A DNA stretch of 64,000 nt from positions 1,922,001 through 1,986,000 of the forward strand of contig OZ345367.1 of assembly GCA_977006965.1 (NCBI GenBank). The letters run 5' to 3'. The DNA comes from Phymatolithon calcareum (Eukaryota > Rhodophyta > Florideophyceae > Hapalidiales). Below, one piece after another: positions 1 through 11,263 of this stretch; position 1 is the stretch's first letter; the number at the start of each line of letters is the position of its first letter. Made by a program: the position numbers and the translations under genes. The notes under the pieces were generated by a model. That model saw nothing but the letters and a program-made list of their open reading frames with translations, searched no databases and had not been told where the DNA came from.

Positions 1-1030
1 GTGCACCGTTTTACGAATTTTGGGAACGAAGCGAATCCCATTTTTTCCATAATCCTTGTAGAAGATTCGTTCGAAACTTCCGCGACTCTCTCTTAAATTT
101 AGAGATATTCTATGGTATGGACGCTGGCAGAAATGGCTACAGAATTGTGATATGTGAAGATTCGTGCGCGGTGGGCTGTTTCTTCTGTTGTGAAAGAAAA
201 TAAATCAAGAAAGATGAGAGAGCGCAAGGCTGGACAAGAAGAAGAAGAATGGTAGATTTTTATTTAAAAGTTACCACCGCATCTGCTAACGCTTAGGACA
301 ACTTTCCTAGTGCCAAGAGGTTTTGGCTGGATTCTGTTTATGGAATTTCTTTTTTTATTGGTATAGCACGATTCAGTGGGGTACCAAAACCCACCTCTGG
401 TCTCCTTCGGGACCTCGAGGGGGAGAAGTACTCCCCTGTCCTGTGGCACGCTGTGATTTCAGGTTGCGAGCAGCCCTTACTTGTCCACAACCTGAAACAT
501 GATTTGGAGTTCGTGCAAGGCTGGACAAGAGAGAGCGACTGTATTGCGGAATTTGAGGTGAGGCGCGTAGCCCGCGGAATGTTGTGGAACTTTCCACGAC
601 TCATAACATCTAAACGTCTACCTTTGATTTCAACATGGTACACTATTGAGGGGTTCATGATGAGCACATTGAATTTTTCCTGTTTCTGCATTTCCCTGCG
701 AGAATCTGGGACAAAAGCAGATTCTCGCGAAATGACCCTCAATCGAGATGAGTGCAAGGTATATAGTCACAACCCGTGCAGTATGATAGAATTGAGAGCA
801 ACAATGCATAGGGAATTTTACAGCACGCAATAATAGTTGCGCAAATTCTGCTGAGGGCTATCCGTCGCTCCCCTCGGCAGCGAGGCAGGGCCATCATTTT
901 TTGTATCACCAACTCGGCTACCTCCGGTTTGGTGGCACTCGGGAAAACTACAGGTTCTGTTCTTACCCTGCAGCGTTATAAAAAAGCGTTTTCGCAATGC
1001 ACTACTACTAGAGGTCATATAGTAAATTCG
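1..1030 (+). repeat. Partial repeat unit 0 (leader end only)
   Basis: The first 260 bases match 37137-37380, 3170-3400, 50370-50600 and 62540-62790. The part up to about 1025 (the block around 'actactactagaggtcatatag') matches 37600, 3855, 51150 and 63440. This is the leader of the multi-copy unit. The downstream membrane gene is absent because a truncated LINE begins at about 1030. No convincing protein is encoded; the short frames here differ between copies. Confidence 0.75.
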
Positions 1031-1080
1031 ACATACACAAACTGCGGGATATTGGAGTCAATGTTCGAGGCTTTCAGCCT

Positions 1081-1821
1081 GTGACAAGCATTAGAATCTT
1101 CAAGTCGCTTATTTTGCCAAAGTGGGAGTATGCACTCCACGTTACGCCACGGACAAAGCGATTACAATCAGCAATCGAATCTGCAGAAGGTTTATTATTC
1201 AAGAATGTTTTTGGGACGTATGCTCAGCACCGCCATCGTAGAATGGGAGTTCTGTGCCGACTAGAACCACCAGCCATGAGGAGAAGATACCCAGCAGAAA
1301 GGTTTTCTGCGAGTCTAGTGAGACAAAAGAAGCGCCTCGATGAGGCAGACGAGTATTGTGGGAGAGATGAAGACATTAAGGAGGAAACCAAGGACATAGA
1401 ATGCCTCAAGAAATATGAAGATCTGCAGCAAGCTCTCGATAAAGCGGAGGAGGGCTCAGTCTCAAAGAAAGGCCGACGAAAAGAAATAATTGAGTTATGG
1501 GCAAAGGAAGAAGAGGGAAGATCGCTCGAGATACCAACTGATTCGAACAATCTACCGGTGGTTCTCCACGTAAGAGAAAGGTCGACACGGTTGCGATGCC
1601 TCCGGCTGATATTCAACAGAGCACCTCTTTGGAGAAAATCAGTACTAGGTGCATACTTTGTTTTCACAGCCGTGATTGAGCTGGTCGCGCTCCAACGCAT
1701 TCTATCTTCATCGAAGATTAGTCCTGAAATTGAATATGAATGTAAGCGACTCACTAGAGCACTTGTTGGGAGAGAAATACGATTCAAGGATATACTGAAA
1801 AGTCAAACTACGTTAGCTTAG
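1081..1821 (+). pseudogene. LINE (family C) C-terminal protein fragment
   Basis: An open frame of 246 codons that starts inside the protein; its first codon is GTG and a real start is not visible. The first 60 residues (RIFKSLILPKWEYALHVTP, then LLFKNVFGTYAQ) align with the post-RT region of the other LINE fragment at 11264-12265 (IYKALVQPRWEYAMHLTP, FFNHVFGPLA). It is therefore the domain downstream of the LINE palm and thumb. The remainder is highly charged and possibly coiled coil, with no recognised motif. No catalytic RT residues are present. A second copy at 60082-60744 is frameshifted, so neither copy is likely to function. The LINE assignment rests on this internal alignment and on general resemblance to LINE C-termini. 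Confidence 0.6.
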
Positions 1822-1870
1822 AAAATCGTGCGAAAGCGGCCCTGTTACTCTTGTAGAGAGGCCTGAGGCG

Positions 1871-1919
1871 TTTATTTAAAAGCTCCCGAGGCCTGAGGCC
1901 TCGGGAGCTTTTAAATAAA
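1871..1919. repeat. Perfect palindrome, 23 bp arms, 3-nt loop
   Basis: Bases 1871-1893 pair perfectly with 1897-1919 around the loop TGA. The homologous place in the second LINE-C copy (60785-60815) has only one arm. The second arm therefore appears to be a local inverted copy. Confidence 0.9.
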
Positions 1920-2350
1920 TTAACAAATATCCCCAAGGGGCTGAACAATCTCGAATGCAAAGTTGAAGAGTACCGTCCGGAATCAAGTAGTACGCTAGCC
2001 TCGGTGTTCAGGAACCCAGATTCATTCACAAACGTCGATCTGGGTTTCGCTCGTAAAGGTGGGGTGATTGCAGTAACTCGCGGCAGAGAACATGGAGGGT
2101 TTCGGAGGTCGCCTCCAAGTCAAGATCGTGTGATCTAGAGCTGAGTGACACAGGAAGATTGCACAGCCGCGGAGGTCATTCACGCTGGTAAGAGATTGTC
2201 TGTGTGATCGCCTTGTTACCAGGGTATGAAGTTGAACGATCTCATACAGTATCCTGAGATGTGGTGGACGCTTGGGTGAGGTTGACTGAAAATGAGTTCT
2301 GGAGCCTGAGCATGCAAGTGGTCCGACTGAACCCACGGGTCCTTTCCTAC

Positions 2351-2815
2351 ATAATTATATTACTATTATTGTTCGTACGAGATAATTCGGTTCAATAAGT
2401 TCGCACGGTGAGGCGCTTGTCGCAGCGAACATAATTTGCTAAGACAGGAACCATGGTTCACTATTTCTGGTTCCCACCACACTGTATGGGAAACGTATAG
2501 AAGGAAACAGCCAGCTCGCATTTGGTTCTGCTCTACTGAAGCTCCATTGGCGAAGTGTAAAATGATTGTTTGTCGGGATTTAGAATAAAATGTCCCTGGT
2601 CTGCTCACTTTGGGCCTGCGGTAGAATTGGATCCCCTCTTTTCCTTCGGAAAGAACAGCAGTTTTCCGCGTTCTTATGGCTCTACGATATACTTGATTGC
2701 CCGAAAGTGTTAACACTTTCGGTCAATCAAGTATACTATCTTCTGGCAAGATATGCCTTTGACATTTTTAGATTGAAAACAATTGTTTTCAATTAAAAAT
2801 TGTCAAAAGCAAACT
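2351..2815. repeat. Spacer with two AT-rich palindromes
   Basis: No gene seen. Two palindromes are present: 2688-2735 (24 bp arms, one mismatch, no loop) and about 2770-2812, centred on a repeat of ATTGAAAACAATTGTTTTCAAT type. Both recur at 61578-61705 in slightly degraded form, so they predate duplication of this stretch. Confidence 0.7.
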
Positions 2816-4215
2816 CGAGACTTCAGGCTTCTATCCCCACAGCTTTCCCTATAGAAATATCCTGGGAGCATGAATCGCTCCCGCGTCCCAGAGGAACCAA
2901 TAATGCGTCTCTGGAGCCAGCAGTATACTTCCTGATGGTCATCCTTCGCCGAGCTGAGAAGCTCTAGCTCGAAGACTTCTATCAGTTCAATTCCCAAGAT
3001 CACTTTCTATTTACGATTCTGTTTTGATCAACAACATGGACTGCCTCGTCATCGACTCGGTTCGTTGTGGTCCAGTAAACATCCTTATCCCGGCATACGG
3101 TACAAATCTCTTTATTCAGTCAGAAATCTTCCCAAAAAAGCGATTATCAAAATTTGATGAACACAGACAATGTGCATCGGGTTCCGAATTTTGAAAACGA
3201 AGCGCATCCCATTGTTTTCAATAATCTTTGTAGATCATGAAACTTCCGTGACTCTGGCTTAAATATAGAGATATTCTATGGTCTGGATGACTGGCAGAAA
3301 TGTCTAGGGAATCGTGATATGTGAAGGTGCTTGCGCGGTGAGCTGATCTTCGTGTTGTGAAAGCATATAAACTAAGACAGATGACACAGCGCAGTGCTGG
3401 ACAAGAGAGAGCGACCGTATTGTGGAATTTGAGGTGGGGCGCGTAGCCCACGGAATGTAGTGAAACTACCCACGACTCATAACATCTAAACGTCTACCGT
3501 TGATTGCAACAAGGTACATCCCATGATGGGGGGGGGCATGATGAGCGCATTGTATTTTTCCAGTTCCTGCATTTTCCTGCAAGAAACCAAATGATTCGAG
3601 CGAAATGACCCTGAATAGAGCTGAGTGCAACGCATACAGCCGCGACACGTGCAGTAGGATGGAATTGAGAGCAACTGCGTATAGTAAATTTTACTTGCGC
3701 ATATTCTTCTGAGGGCTATCCATCGCCCCCGTCGCAACGAGGCAGGGCCATTATTATTTTGTTTCACCAAATCGACTACCGCCGTTTTGGGGGCACTCTG
3801 GGAAACTACAGGTTCTGGACTTATACTGCACCGTTATAAAAAAGCGTTTTTGGAATGCACTACTACTAGAGGTCATATAGTAAATTCGAAAATTTCGAAC
3901 TATCGCTATTTTGGGCACCTTCGTGGAGGCGCTGCTTCGAAACAGTCAATAAATTAAATTACAAATTTTGTCGTTTGTAGTTCTTCGTTGATCTTAGACA
4001 CTCAGTAGTAGGTGCAAGTCCTTGTGCATATGCGATTGGCAGCGCGCCTCCATTTTACCACTCTTATACTGTAGCAGTCAATATCAATGAGTCCTGCTCT
4101 CACTGAACCGAAGTTCTACGGACATTCCATTTCATAGAGCAGAAGCCATCAAAGTCTTCAAGGTCGTTTATCGCTCCTTCGTGCTGCTTATCTCGGTCGC
4201 CAAGGCCAAGGCAGG
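2816..4215 (+). repeat. Leader of repeat unit 1
   Basis: Matches 36901-38140 (unit 2), 50284-51790 (unit 3) and 62190-64000 (unit 4). The last part, from about 3900 on, is the immediate upstream region of the membrane-protein gene in every unit. That makes it the best place to look for the promoter. A short reverse frame at 2803-3003 is conserved at 62168-62386, but no family is recognised. Confidence 0.75.
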
Positions 4216-5039
4216 AGCATCCAGACGCACTTGATCAATCGAGGCGCAAATTTGTTCAGTGATTGTCGTCAACGCTTATCTCCGGCACTCAACGCTGCCA
4301 TACCCACAGTCTGGTAAAGCACTCAATATGCTTTTACCGTTTTCTACGAATGTATGGAATGCACTGCGTTTCGTCCTTCTTTCGTTCGTGGTCGTCCCCG
4401 TAATTGAAAAAGCTCTGCACAGGTTGCATCAGATGAGAACCGCTCACCGTTTGCTGAGTTCAAAGCCGGCCCGCATCCGGCAATCCAAGATTGGGAACTG
4501 TGGGCTTCGTCAAGAAGTGGACGAACTCAACTCAACTACAGCTCTTAGTTCTTAGCCGTCGTAGTCGCAGTTTTGTACGTCCGATTGAGCCTGTACACCG
4601 AGTATGCAAGTGGGGCTCATCATGTCAACAGAATCTGGCAAGCTCCTGAATCAAAGCATATCAGCCAACAAGGAAAGGTCAAATTTGACACCACTCTGGT
4701 AGCAGCGGGGTCTTATTCGGGATGCATGTCTAAAGCATCGAGAATGGCAATACATAAATTGTCCGAAGATATCGTCGAACGTAAAATTCAGAGACGTGAT
4801 GATGCTCCTTTTAACTACAGCTGGCCGACAGAAGGATCTTTGGTGTGTTCTGCTTACGATGAAAGAAATCAGGTACAAGTTCGAGATTATGGAACTCATT
4901 TACTTTTAACTGTATATGACAAGAAGAAGTTGCAGTTTACCGCTCATGCTGCTATTGATGATGAGAAGGTTTGCATTAGGATGAGTGAGCTAGCTTGCTT
5001 CTCTAAAAGCGAAAAAATCACTGTACTGGAGGTGATAGG

Positions 5040-7451
5040 CACGCTTGGTACCAATATTATTTTTATTATTTTTATTGCAATTTATTGCAATATATTGCAA
5101 TAAAGTCTTAATTGCCCTGAGAGGTGCTTATTGCAATAGTTATTGCAAAAAGTGATGGCATATGATAGAAAATCAAGGTACACCCTTGCCCTCCTCGGCG
5201 CTGGCAAGATCGTCGTACAGCGCTGCCGTACAGGATCTGTAAGGGAAATTTACGGAAAAGGGTTACAGAAGCTCCCTACACAGTTTACATATTGCCACCC
5301 GAATCTGCGGCATCCCATTACTGTCAGGAATTCTGCTCTCATAATTACAGACACGTCGACTGGCATTGACTCGGATATTGCTCTTGAATGCTGTCTTGCT
5401 CACGCGATCTCTTGGATTTCACACTCCTGCGAATTGCTCTTCCGAAACACTACGTCCAGAATGTCAAGCAACGTACGCAAACCAGGCCCAAAAGAAGTTG
5501 TTGAGGTACTAACGCAGAATCTAAGTGAAGAAGAACGCGATGTGCAGTCTCGTAGAACTGGAATAACACGCTATAAAGTGCCTTTTAACATCCTTCTCTG
5601 CCCGAAAGGTGCTGACAGCCGAGATAATGGTGAAATCGCTTTTGAAAAAGGAAGGGGGTATACTAACCCATACAGCCACCTGAAGAGTTGCATATCTCGA
5701 GGAAGCGAAGATCACCTTTTTCAGGTCTACAGAGATGCGCTGGCCAGTCTACGCCGCCGCCAAGCAAGCTCGTTTATCGCCACTCATTCACCAATGACAT
5801 TTCTCGCAACTGACAAGGAGCAGGCCATGTACGGGTACATTAGACTTGTGGTCTACATGTCATTGCCGGTTTCACATGTTTAAAGCGAGGAATATCGCAA
5901 GTTTTCGTGCTTCCGTGAGAAGTTCTCAACTCGGATATTCAAAGAGACACTATTCAAGCTCATTGAGCTCGTCGAACTGCGAATCAGAGACTATATTGCT
6001 GGTACCAAAGGAGCAATTATGCACGATGGCTGGACCGCCAATGGGACACATTACTTGGGTGTATACGGCTTGTTCATGAGACGTTTGAACATGCTGGAAA
6101 GAGGCACCGCGCACGAGAATGAAGAGCTCGCTATTGTGCTTCTGTCTGTGAGTCCTATTGCGAACGTAGAAGAGGATGATGTTCAAAGAGGCATGTCGCA
6201 TCTTGAAACCACTACATGCAACGCACACGCTCACGTGCATCAACTAGAAGACGTGTTCGACTTCTTCGGGGTCAACGTGCATACGTGGGCAGTTTGTCAG
6301 GTTGCCGACAACTGCAATGTCAACAAGACAATCGCCAGGCTTATGGAAATCGCTCATGTTAGCTGTGCTAGTCATAAGCTCAACCTAGAGGTGTACAAGA
6401 TGGTTGTCAGTGATGATAGACTTCAAGCAGCGATAGACTCAGTGCATACAACGATGAAGGACTGCAAAAAACTGAAGAACCGAGCAATATTACGTAACCT
6501 TACTGAATTGGCTCCAGTTATTCATAATGAGACGCGTTGGTCCGGAAAGTATCATATGCTCAAGCGATTCAACCGCATACGCGAGCAGTTAATCGACGCG
6601 GCAAAGGCGGAAGGAGCAACGATAACTATGGAAGAGAGCGAGCAGTTCCGCAACAGATCTATGCTGTACGCAAGTCAGTTTAAGCAAATCAAATCAACCA
6701 GGTAACTCTGGAACTACAGAAGCGCGGTGCTTCGTTGTCGGACTGTCGCTTAGCTCTTGATGAGTTCATTTCAGCAGTGGAGCAGTGCAAGTACGATGTC
6801 AACTCACCATTATACCGATGTCAGCTTGGAAAACACTACATTGCATCACGTGCATCAATTGTGTGTGACCCAGCATTCGAGTCGGGAGTTGTTAAGATAC
6901 AGCGGGGTGAGTCCGATACTATGACAAATGAAGAGAAGGATGCATGCAAGAAGCTCAAACTGGAACACGATGACGGTATAACAAGCTCCATCGGCGGATC
7001 GGCTGGAGGCCAGCTGTCAATGGCGGAAAGAATTGCCGTAAAAAAGCGCAAGCGTGCCGAAGTCCATCAGACTTATATAAATTGCGAATTTATTCTTGGA
7101 TCAACTGCCGAGGTGGAGAGGCTTTGGTCGGTGGCCAAGAATGTTTTGACAGACAATCGCAAGAGGATGACACCGTTATTACTAGAAACCCTGCTGTTTC
7201 TTAAAGAGAACAAAGGTTACTGGGACGAGCAGTCGGTCTCCGTGGCGATAAACAATGCCCGGAGCGCAAGAGTGATCCAACGCGTGAGTGAAGACATGGC
7301 GCAGGAGGACTTGAATTAGATTCCGTTATTGCAATTGATATTGGAAGAATGGTCAGATATTGCAATTCCTATTGCCTTCAACCTTGCATTATTGGTATTG
7401 CTATTGCATCATGTGCCCGAATAAATAGCAATAATATTGGTACTATCCCTG
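5040..7451 (+). mobile_element. hAT-A element, copy 1 (2412 bp, complete ends)
   Basis: The terminal inverted repeats are CACGCTTGGTACCAATA at the left and the complement of CAGGGATAGTACCAATA at the right. An 8-bp target duplication, GTGATAGG, flanks them. Removing the element and one duplicate restores the sequence of the uninterrupted unit 2 (around 38932). Subterminal DNA is rich in TTGCAATA and TATTGC words on both sides, likely transposase binding repeats. A nearly identical copy sits at 44254-46670 in a different target. Confidence 0.95.
5155..7319 (+). pseudogene. hAT-A transposase, two shared lesions
   Basis: A hAT-type transposase (DDE, RNase H-like fold). The first ATG in frame is at 5155. 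Residues seen: the first catalytic Asp in HDGWTANGTHYLGV at about 6020; the second Asp in VADNCNVNK at about 6305, with the following CASHKLNL block; the Glu in STAEVERLWS at about 7105; and the C-terminal dimerisation region LLLETLLFLKENKGYW. The frame is broken by TAA at 5881-5883, after which the same frame continues with coding sequence (KETLFKLIELVELRIRDY). It is broken again by a one-base frameshift near 6690-6705. Both lesions also occur in copy 2. No N-terminal zinc finger was identified. Confidence 0.88.
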
Positions 7452-8492
7452 GTGATAGGCAATCTAATGCACTTCCAAGATGTCTTCTACAAGATTTCTG
7501 GTAACACTGCCCCGCTACTATCAAAAGACGCATTCACAGTGGAAGGTGACGCTGAGGACAATGAGGCCTGGGCACGCGTTCACACAAGGACCGAGTTTTT
7601 GGAAAGCAGACAGTCTTCGGCCTTACATTCATTCCGCATAATATTTAAGCATGCGGGAAGTGGACCGGGGACGATTTGCCAAGAAGAACCACAAATAGAG
7701 CCCGAAATATTAAGAATACCGCAAAATGCAAGCCTTACCTCGTATGAAACGCTCCAGTATATGTGGACTCGCTTGAACAGAACTGCAGCGTGAATCGGAC
7801 TTTTTCGGGAGAATCTGTTGCTCTTTTATGAGCTTGGAAATTCAACTATGGTTTGCTACGACAGATACCATATTCGGTTCTGCGCGCAAAAGGTTTCTGA
7901 TGGTTCATTCTATTTGAGCAAATCGAAGTACTATCGTCGTTTCAAGGAATTTGAAATTGATGAAGTCGAATGGGCATTAGAGTTCATAGATCAAGGTCTT
8001 GAATTGGCGGATGTGGCAAGAGGAGCGATGGTGTCATTCATGATGTCAATGGAAATGGGCAGGAAACTGGGAATGGATATGAAACTAAACGGCATGGGCC
8101 AAGCGCCTAAAGGAGCCGATAACATTGTGGAGCATCTAAAAAAGGGTATACCGAAGTTGACACAAGTTGGGGGATCGAATTCTGCATACTTCGTAATCGG
8201 GAAGGAAAGGGATACTGTGATCACATGGGTCTTTCTACTGTGGGCTGTTGTATTCTTCATAGCGCTGAGCTATCTATGTTGCACCAACATGACGAGGTCT
8301 CGGCTACTTCCGGACGTGGAATTTCTGTATCATCGCGCCGTAATGCAGCAGCACACTAGGCACAACTCTGTCAAATCGCTTCGCAATCCTCCAACCGTAA
8401 GCATACGTAAGCCAGGGAAGTTTGGTGAACTCAGTATATCTTCTGATGCTGCTGTGGCTGGAAATATTGCCCCTGGTGATTTGTTGGTGTAG

Positions 8493-8915
8493 TGACCACA
8501 GAGTTTCTTTCTTTCTTTATGGCAAGGCACCTTAAGAACATAAAGTGTACAAAACTCAACATCTAAGGGGCCTCTAAATGTTCCTGTTCTGGATCCATTC
8601 TGGATACTCGCGCAACTCTTCCCCGCGAGTACTGCGGCGCATTACTACCCGGCGAAATCCATTTGCGCTTCGAGGAACGTTAGTTCAATTCTTGCTTTTG
8701 ACATGACTCGAACTTTCGACCTCAACATCCCTCCCTGTATCATTCCGACCTATGCGCACAGGGTCGCAGAGGCAGTTTTACCACTTCTGTGTAAGGTGAG
8801 AGACAATAGAGCTGATACTCAGCACATTTCAGTGAGATCGATACACACTAGGAATGAGTGTCAATAAAAATTTGAAGACTGATGCAATTGGTTTACTTGA
8901 GAAGATTGCGCAAGG
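8493..8915 (+). repeat. Unit 1 spacer downstream of the membrane gene
   Basis: Matches 39968-40395 and 54442-54870. It begins with the stop codon context TAGTGACCACAGAGTTTC and a run of TTTCTTTCTTT. No gene is recognised. The segment is probably the 3' untranslated region and intergenic DNA of the unit. Confidence 0.7.
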
Positions 8916-10110
8916 CAGGCCATTGGAGCAATTAACGGTATTTTTATTGGGGGTCGTCGTGAGAGTGCAATTGCTACGGCAATAACTATCGCGGTACGAA
9001 TAGCTACTGCAATAACTCTCAAGCTCCCAATATACTGGTATTTCGCATTGAGCGCAATCGGAGTCGAGAACTTACATAGTCTGCAGTTCCTCTTGTTCGG
9101 CATCTTCCGCCACCCTTTCAGCAACAATATCGCTACGTGCGCTTGAAATAGCAACCACGACTGTCTTCGCATCCCAATAGCCTCGATTAACTTTGAGGAA
9201 CAAAAGAGACTCAAATAATAAAGGGGTCATGCTTTGCCTGTTGCTCGGTTTGTCCACCCAGTTCCTTTCTCGAAAGATACGACCGGAGGGGTGTTTTTGC
9301 AACGGTTCTTTCTCGGGCACGCGTATACTCAGCAACTCATTTCGCGAGCTCTCCCTTTTCGCGAGGTAACCTTCTTCACGGTTTCGGGTTCTCGTGTCAT
9401 GAGCGCTTTCACGACATGTTCTCGCTTCAGTCGTGCGGCCAGCGGTCGGTCGAGTGTGCAACCACGGAAGGAGGGGTGTGAACGATGAGGGAATTTCCAC
9501 CCAGTTTCTACCCTTTTGTTTACACTATGACATCAGTTCCACCGTGGAAACGACGCAAACAGCTAGAACAGAACAGCGAGTTTTTATCGATGCGTGGTAC
9601 GCTTATCGACAGATATAACTCAGATCTGCTAGCCAATACGTACTGCAATTGTTTACGACGGAGCAGTTTACGTTGCCATTGGAAACGACGGGCCAATTTA
9701 CGGAAATAGCAGTATATTGCCGTAAATTGCAGTACCAGTATACTGCTCCCATGCCCTGTGTAATCACTGGGAGTGAAAAGATAAGGGTTGCAGTTTATCT
9801 TGAAAAGGGGTGGTGTCTCTGTGATGCGATGCCTCTGTCTAAGGTGCGATCAGGATCGCTGCTTAAATAGGGCGGGGGCGAGCAATTGCACACCCTGCAA
9901 AAAGGGGGGCACTAACCGACGCTAGACTAAAAGTACATTGAGTGTTAGTCGGTGTCTGCGATAAATCCGTTGGTTCCTCTTGGAAGAGTCGTTCACCATA
10001 CTATGTTGACGGTGTCGGTAGGTATATCGCAAGGAGCCGTTGTAGAGCTCCTAGGTCGATGGTGATAATGTTGTTCCTTACACCCCTGCAACATTGCGTG
10101 ACTACACCTG
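8916..10110 (-). mobile_element. hAT-B element, non-autonomous mosaic
   Basis: Flanked by an 8-bp target duplication, GCGCAAGG, at 8908-8915 and 10111-10118. Units 2 and 3 carry the unoccupied site. The ends start with CAGG in inverted orientation (CAGGCCATTGG; complement of CGTGACTACACCTG), as in hAT elements. The left third holds a transposase C-terminus on the minus strand. The right part, 9758-10110, resembles the end of the foldback element at 58.0-60.1 kb: the AATCACTGGGAGTGA motif, then TTTATCTTGAAAAGGGGTG. Confidence 0.8.
9072..9500 (-). pseudogene. hAT-B transposase C-terminal remnant
   Basis: Reading leftwards, the last 55 or so residues (MTPLLFESLLFLKVNRGYW, then a KTVVVAISSARS tail and AEDAEQEEL) match the hAT-A dimerisation tail (MTPLLLETLLFLKENKGYW). 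Upstream of that, the frame up to 9500 has no transposase similarity and is probably an accidental extension. The catalytic core is missing. This is a deletion derivative that would depend on a transposase from elsewhere. Confidence 0.75.
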
Positions 10111-10431
10111 GCGCAAGGTATGTTTTTCGGTAGGTAATATCGACTTTGTTCCACGATTTAATTTGCGCGGGTGTAGTGCACTCGTGGGGGTGGAACTAGT
10201 AGAGCGGGGAAAGTAGCGAGCACCCCACAGAATCTCAATGTTAGGAGGCCGCTAGGATGTCGCCAGAACTGGACTCATTTGCTAGGCTCGCCACCAGTCT
10301 TGTACGTGCCACCCGGCGACGACCCGCCCGTCTCCGCCGGTACACCGATCCCTGCCATGTACGCAAATTCAGATCCTGATCTTGTCACAATAATTGTGCA
10401 AACCTGGAGCGGCATATACATTATGCGAAAC

Positions 10432-10872
10432 ACCTGTGGTACAGTGGGTAAACTGCCTCCGGGGGGTGCGCAATTTGCGACCAAGAGAAAGTCCTGGGTT
10501 CGAATCCCAGGTGTGTCTGTTTGCGGCGAAGATTCTGACGCGGGTTTTTTCTCCTAATTTCGTGCCACGGGTCGTTTCGGGAGTGGGTTTTCCGCATTGC
10601 ACAAGGGGTCCAAACTAATTACAGTGCATTACTGAAGAAGAGCAGATGGGGAGCTGTAAAGAAAAAGAGTCCAACATTCTTGTCGTCCACGTGGACTCGC
10701 GTAACGTGGAACCACCGCAGTTGCTTCGGGTGGAATCGTCTGATGACGAGCGGCAGGCAGAGAAGAAGCGTGTGTTCAATTAGCTAGCAGGATAAGCGCC
10801 CTGCCGTTATCTAAGTAGAGGTAATAATAGAACCATGTCTTGCTATCCTCTTAGGGGAATAAAGCATTCATT
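10432..10872 (+). mobile_element. tRNA-derived SINE (441 bp)
   Basis: Flanked by the 13-bp duplication CATTATGCGAAAC (10419-10431 and 10873-10885), absent as a duplicate in units 2 and 3. The head has RNA polymerase III promoter elements: an A-box-like stretch near 10437-10449 (TGGTACAGTGGG) and a perfect B box GGTTCGAATCC at 10497-10507 inside a T-arm-like CCTGG/CCAGG stem. The tail ends AATAAAGCATTCATT. These are the hallmarks of a SINE moved by LINE machinery. Confidence 0.85.
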
Positions 10873-11263
10873 CATTATGCGAAACGATATGGTGTGCCAG
10901 TTGCTTTTCGTCTGAATCGGGTTGCGACGGATACCGAGGGGGGAGACGGCGATTGTGCTCGATCAGGCACGTACCGCACACGCGTTTGACGACGTGGTAG
11001 CAAACAATTGGGAAGAGAGTGGTGTTGGGGCTGTCGCGATTGGAGAAGAAGCTGCGCGGGCAGCGAAAGTGCCAGCGGAGTTCCGATTCTTGTGCGTTTA
11101 CGACGCTCCTCTGAAGGAGAAGGTACGAATAGTCGCGGTCGAAGTTTATTGGCGGCTGGGGTTGGGCAAGTCCAAAGAGGCGGCGGTACTACTCGAGGTG
11201 TATGAGAAGGACTGGTTCAGAAACCTGCCTTTCTGCATTGCAAAAACGCAGTATAGTCTGTCC

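Larger units (their letters stand above)
1031..2350 (+). mobile_element. 5'-truncated LINE (family C), copy 1
   Basis: Leader sequence of unit 0 is broken at about 1030 and replaced by sequence shared with 60082-61260. It holds the C-terminal coding part of a LINE followed by a roughly 0.5 kb non-coding 3' region. The 3' border is uncertain: similarity to the second copy continues to about 2815, so the element may end near 2350 or the flanking DNA was duplicated with it. No target-site duplication was found. Confidence 0.6.
4325..8492 (+). pseudogene. Unit 1 membrane-protein gene, interrupted by hAT-A
   Basis: The same product as the intact gene at 38216-39967. The N-terminal half runs from about 4325 to 5039 and the C-terminal half from 7460 to 8492. 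A complete hAT element sits between them with an 8-bp target duplication, GTGATAGG, at 5032-5039 and 7452-7459. Other lesions are a frameshift at about 4540-4565, where a short repeat of CTCAA differs from unit 2, and an in-frame TGA at 7791-7793 where unit 2 has TGC. The final transmembrane helix and C-terminal tail, ending MAPGDLLV-like, are still open. The gene is dead unless the element is removed and the other lesions are bypassed. Confidence 0.85.

Noticed and set aside
1224-1787. Reverse frame of 187 codons antisense to the LINE-C fragment
   Set aside because: A Ser/Arg-rich shadow of the forward coding strand; the forward frame has the family similarity.
10432-10520. Independent tRNA gene
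   Set aside because: Only the A and B box features fit. The acceptor stem does not close, and the segment is the head of an inserted element with target duplication.
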